From positions 434,001 through 498,000 of the forward strand of contig JAFEUB010000801.1 of the NCBI GenBank assembly GCA_024529925.1: a DNA stretch of 64,000 nucleotides, written 5' to 3'. How positions within the stretch are numbered: position 1 is the stretch's first letter; each line of letters opens with the position of its first letter. This document shows positions 63,201-64,000 of this stretch, in pieces. The notes under the pieces are model-generated. The model made no database searches, was not told the origin of the DNA, and saw only the letters and a program-made list of their open reading frames with translations. Position numbers and translations under genes: made by a program. This DNA comes from Ophthalmolycus amberensis (taxonomy: Eukaryota; Chordata; Actinopteri; Perciformes; Zoarcidae).

Positions 63201-64000
63201 AGCGTACACAAAGCACAGAGGCGCACAGGCGACAACACACAAACTGTGTCAAACTCCGGCAGTTGTACCCAAGTTAGACGAGTCTGAGACGCTGGTGTGT
63301 GATGTTAATGTGAAGGGAAATTAAGACGGGAGATGTTTTAATTAGCAGGGCCCAGGATACGTGCGGAAGCCTCTCTGCTGCCGCAATGAGAGGCTGAGAT
63401 GAGATATTTCTCACACGGTGAAATTCAAATTCAGTGAGAGGCAGAGAGAGATGGGCCGGGATGAAGGATGAGGGCTCACAAATAATACATTTAATGGATG
63501 GATGGATGGATATTGAGGTGAGAGCTGAGTGTGAGGCTTCAACAGAGGCGAGAGCATCCAGGAGCGAATGCGGAAGTAGTACGGTAACTGAAAAAGACTG
63601 TTTGTGCAAAGAACATAGTGTATACCTCTGTGTGTGGGTGTTTTTCCAAGCTATACTTGTGTGTATATTGTACTTTCTGATGCCTTAGTCCCGAGTACGC
63701 ACGAGAACCACTCGATCGGTCAGTATGCGCAGACACACATAAAAAAGCGTGTCTGAGCAGGTATGAACACACACACACACACACACACACGTAGCTTGAA
63801 TAATAATAATTGGTTAAAGTGAGACGTCATTCGCCACAAACTGCATGTGGTTTTGCCTTTACAGTTTGCCAGGACAAATCATGTCCGAGTTCTCATCATA
63901 GAAAAATATTGTGTATTTTTATTCCATTCAAAAGTTCTTTCAATGCCATTCATTCATTTACCAAAACTTTTGAGGTCGTTTCAAGGCTCTTAAAGGCTAC

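Larger units (their letters stand above)
48927..64000 (-). other. erbb4: erbb4 intron 1, 3' part
   Basis: More than 15 kb lie upstream of exon 2 in the transcript. I looked on the minus strand for a signal-peptide exon ending in phase 1 with a GT donor and recognised none, so exon 1 is probably beyond the right edge. Contents are many CA/GT arrays (51161-51216, 51634-51657, 52226-52269, 53287-53322, 55063-55093, 55269-55297, 59840-59869, 61259-61283, 63768-63790), poly-G at 52866-52894, a hairpin near 59623-59668 and a fish repeat near 60200-60296. Confidence 0.8.

Overview
The window is vertebrate genomic DNA, almost certainly from a ray-finned (teleost) fish. It holds one split gene on the minus strand and no sign of a second gene. 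The gene is erbb4, the neuregulin-receptor tyrosine kinase. Fourteen exons could be delimited by protein similarity, reading phase and GT/AG splice sites. They correspond to human exons 2 to 15, and each has the length I recall for its human counterpart. The teleost assignment rests on the fish-like protein divergence, the very dense CA/GT microsatellites, introns of about 16 kb where mammals have far larger ones, and decayed copies of interspersed repeats I know from teleost genomes. I cannot tell whether this is the erbb4a or erbb4b paralogue.

Layout, in the direction of transcription (right to left). Bases 64000-48927 are the 3' part of intron 1; exon 1 (5' UTR and signal peptide) lies outside the window. 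Exon 2 (48775-48926), exon 3 (32199-32385) and exon 4 (15956-16090) encode extracellular subdomain I and are separated by two introns of about 16 kb. Exons 5 to 8 (14494 down to 11460) encode the cysteine-rich subdomain II with its dimerisation arm. Exons 9 to 12 (9865 down to 7189) encode subdomain III, the second ligand-binding L domain. Exons 13 to 15 (5955 down to 52) encode most of cysteine-rich subdomain IV, including the tether loop. The juxtamembrane, transmembrane, kinase and C-terminal exons lie beyond the left edge. Together the exons give 1,789 coding bases in one continuous reading frame.

The rest is intron. Notable contents are a 67-bp minisatellite of about 15 units ending some 40 bp from the exon 2 splice donor; a pure (TC)127 tract in intron 3; a short DNA-transposon-like element with 21-bp terminal inverted repeats about 60 bp from the exon 11 donor; several decayed fish repeats; an 18-bp-arm perfect hairpin; and dinucleotide arrays lying against splice sites. 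The strongest anomaly is exon 5: its acceptor has a (UG)n tract in place of a pyrimidine tract, with no adenosine for about 60 nt upstream, and the exon is 66 nt and frame-neutral. I found no new protein system; what is unusual here is the repeat architecture around the splice sites of a conserved receptor gene.
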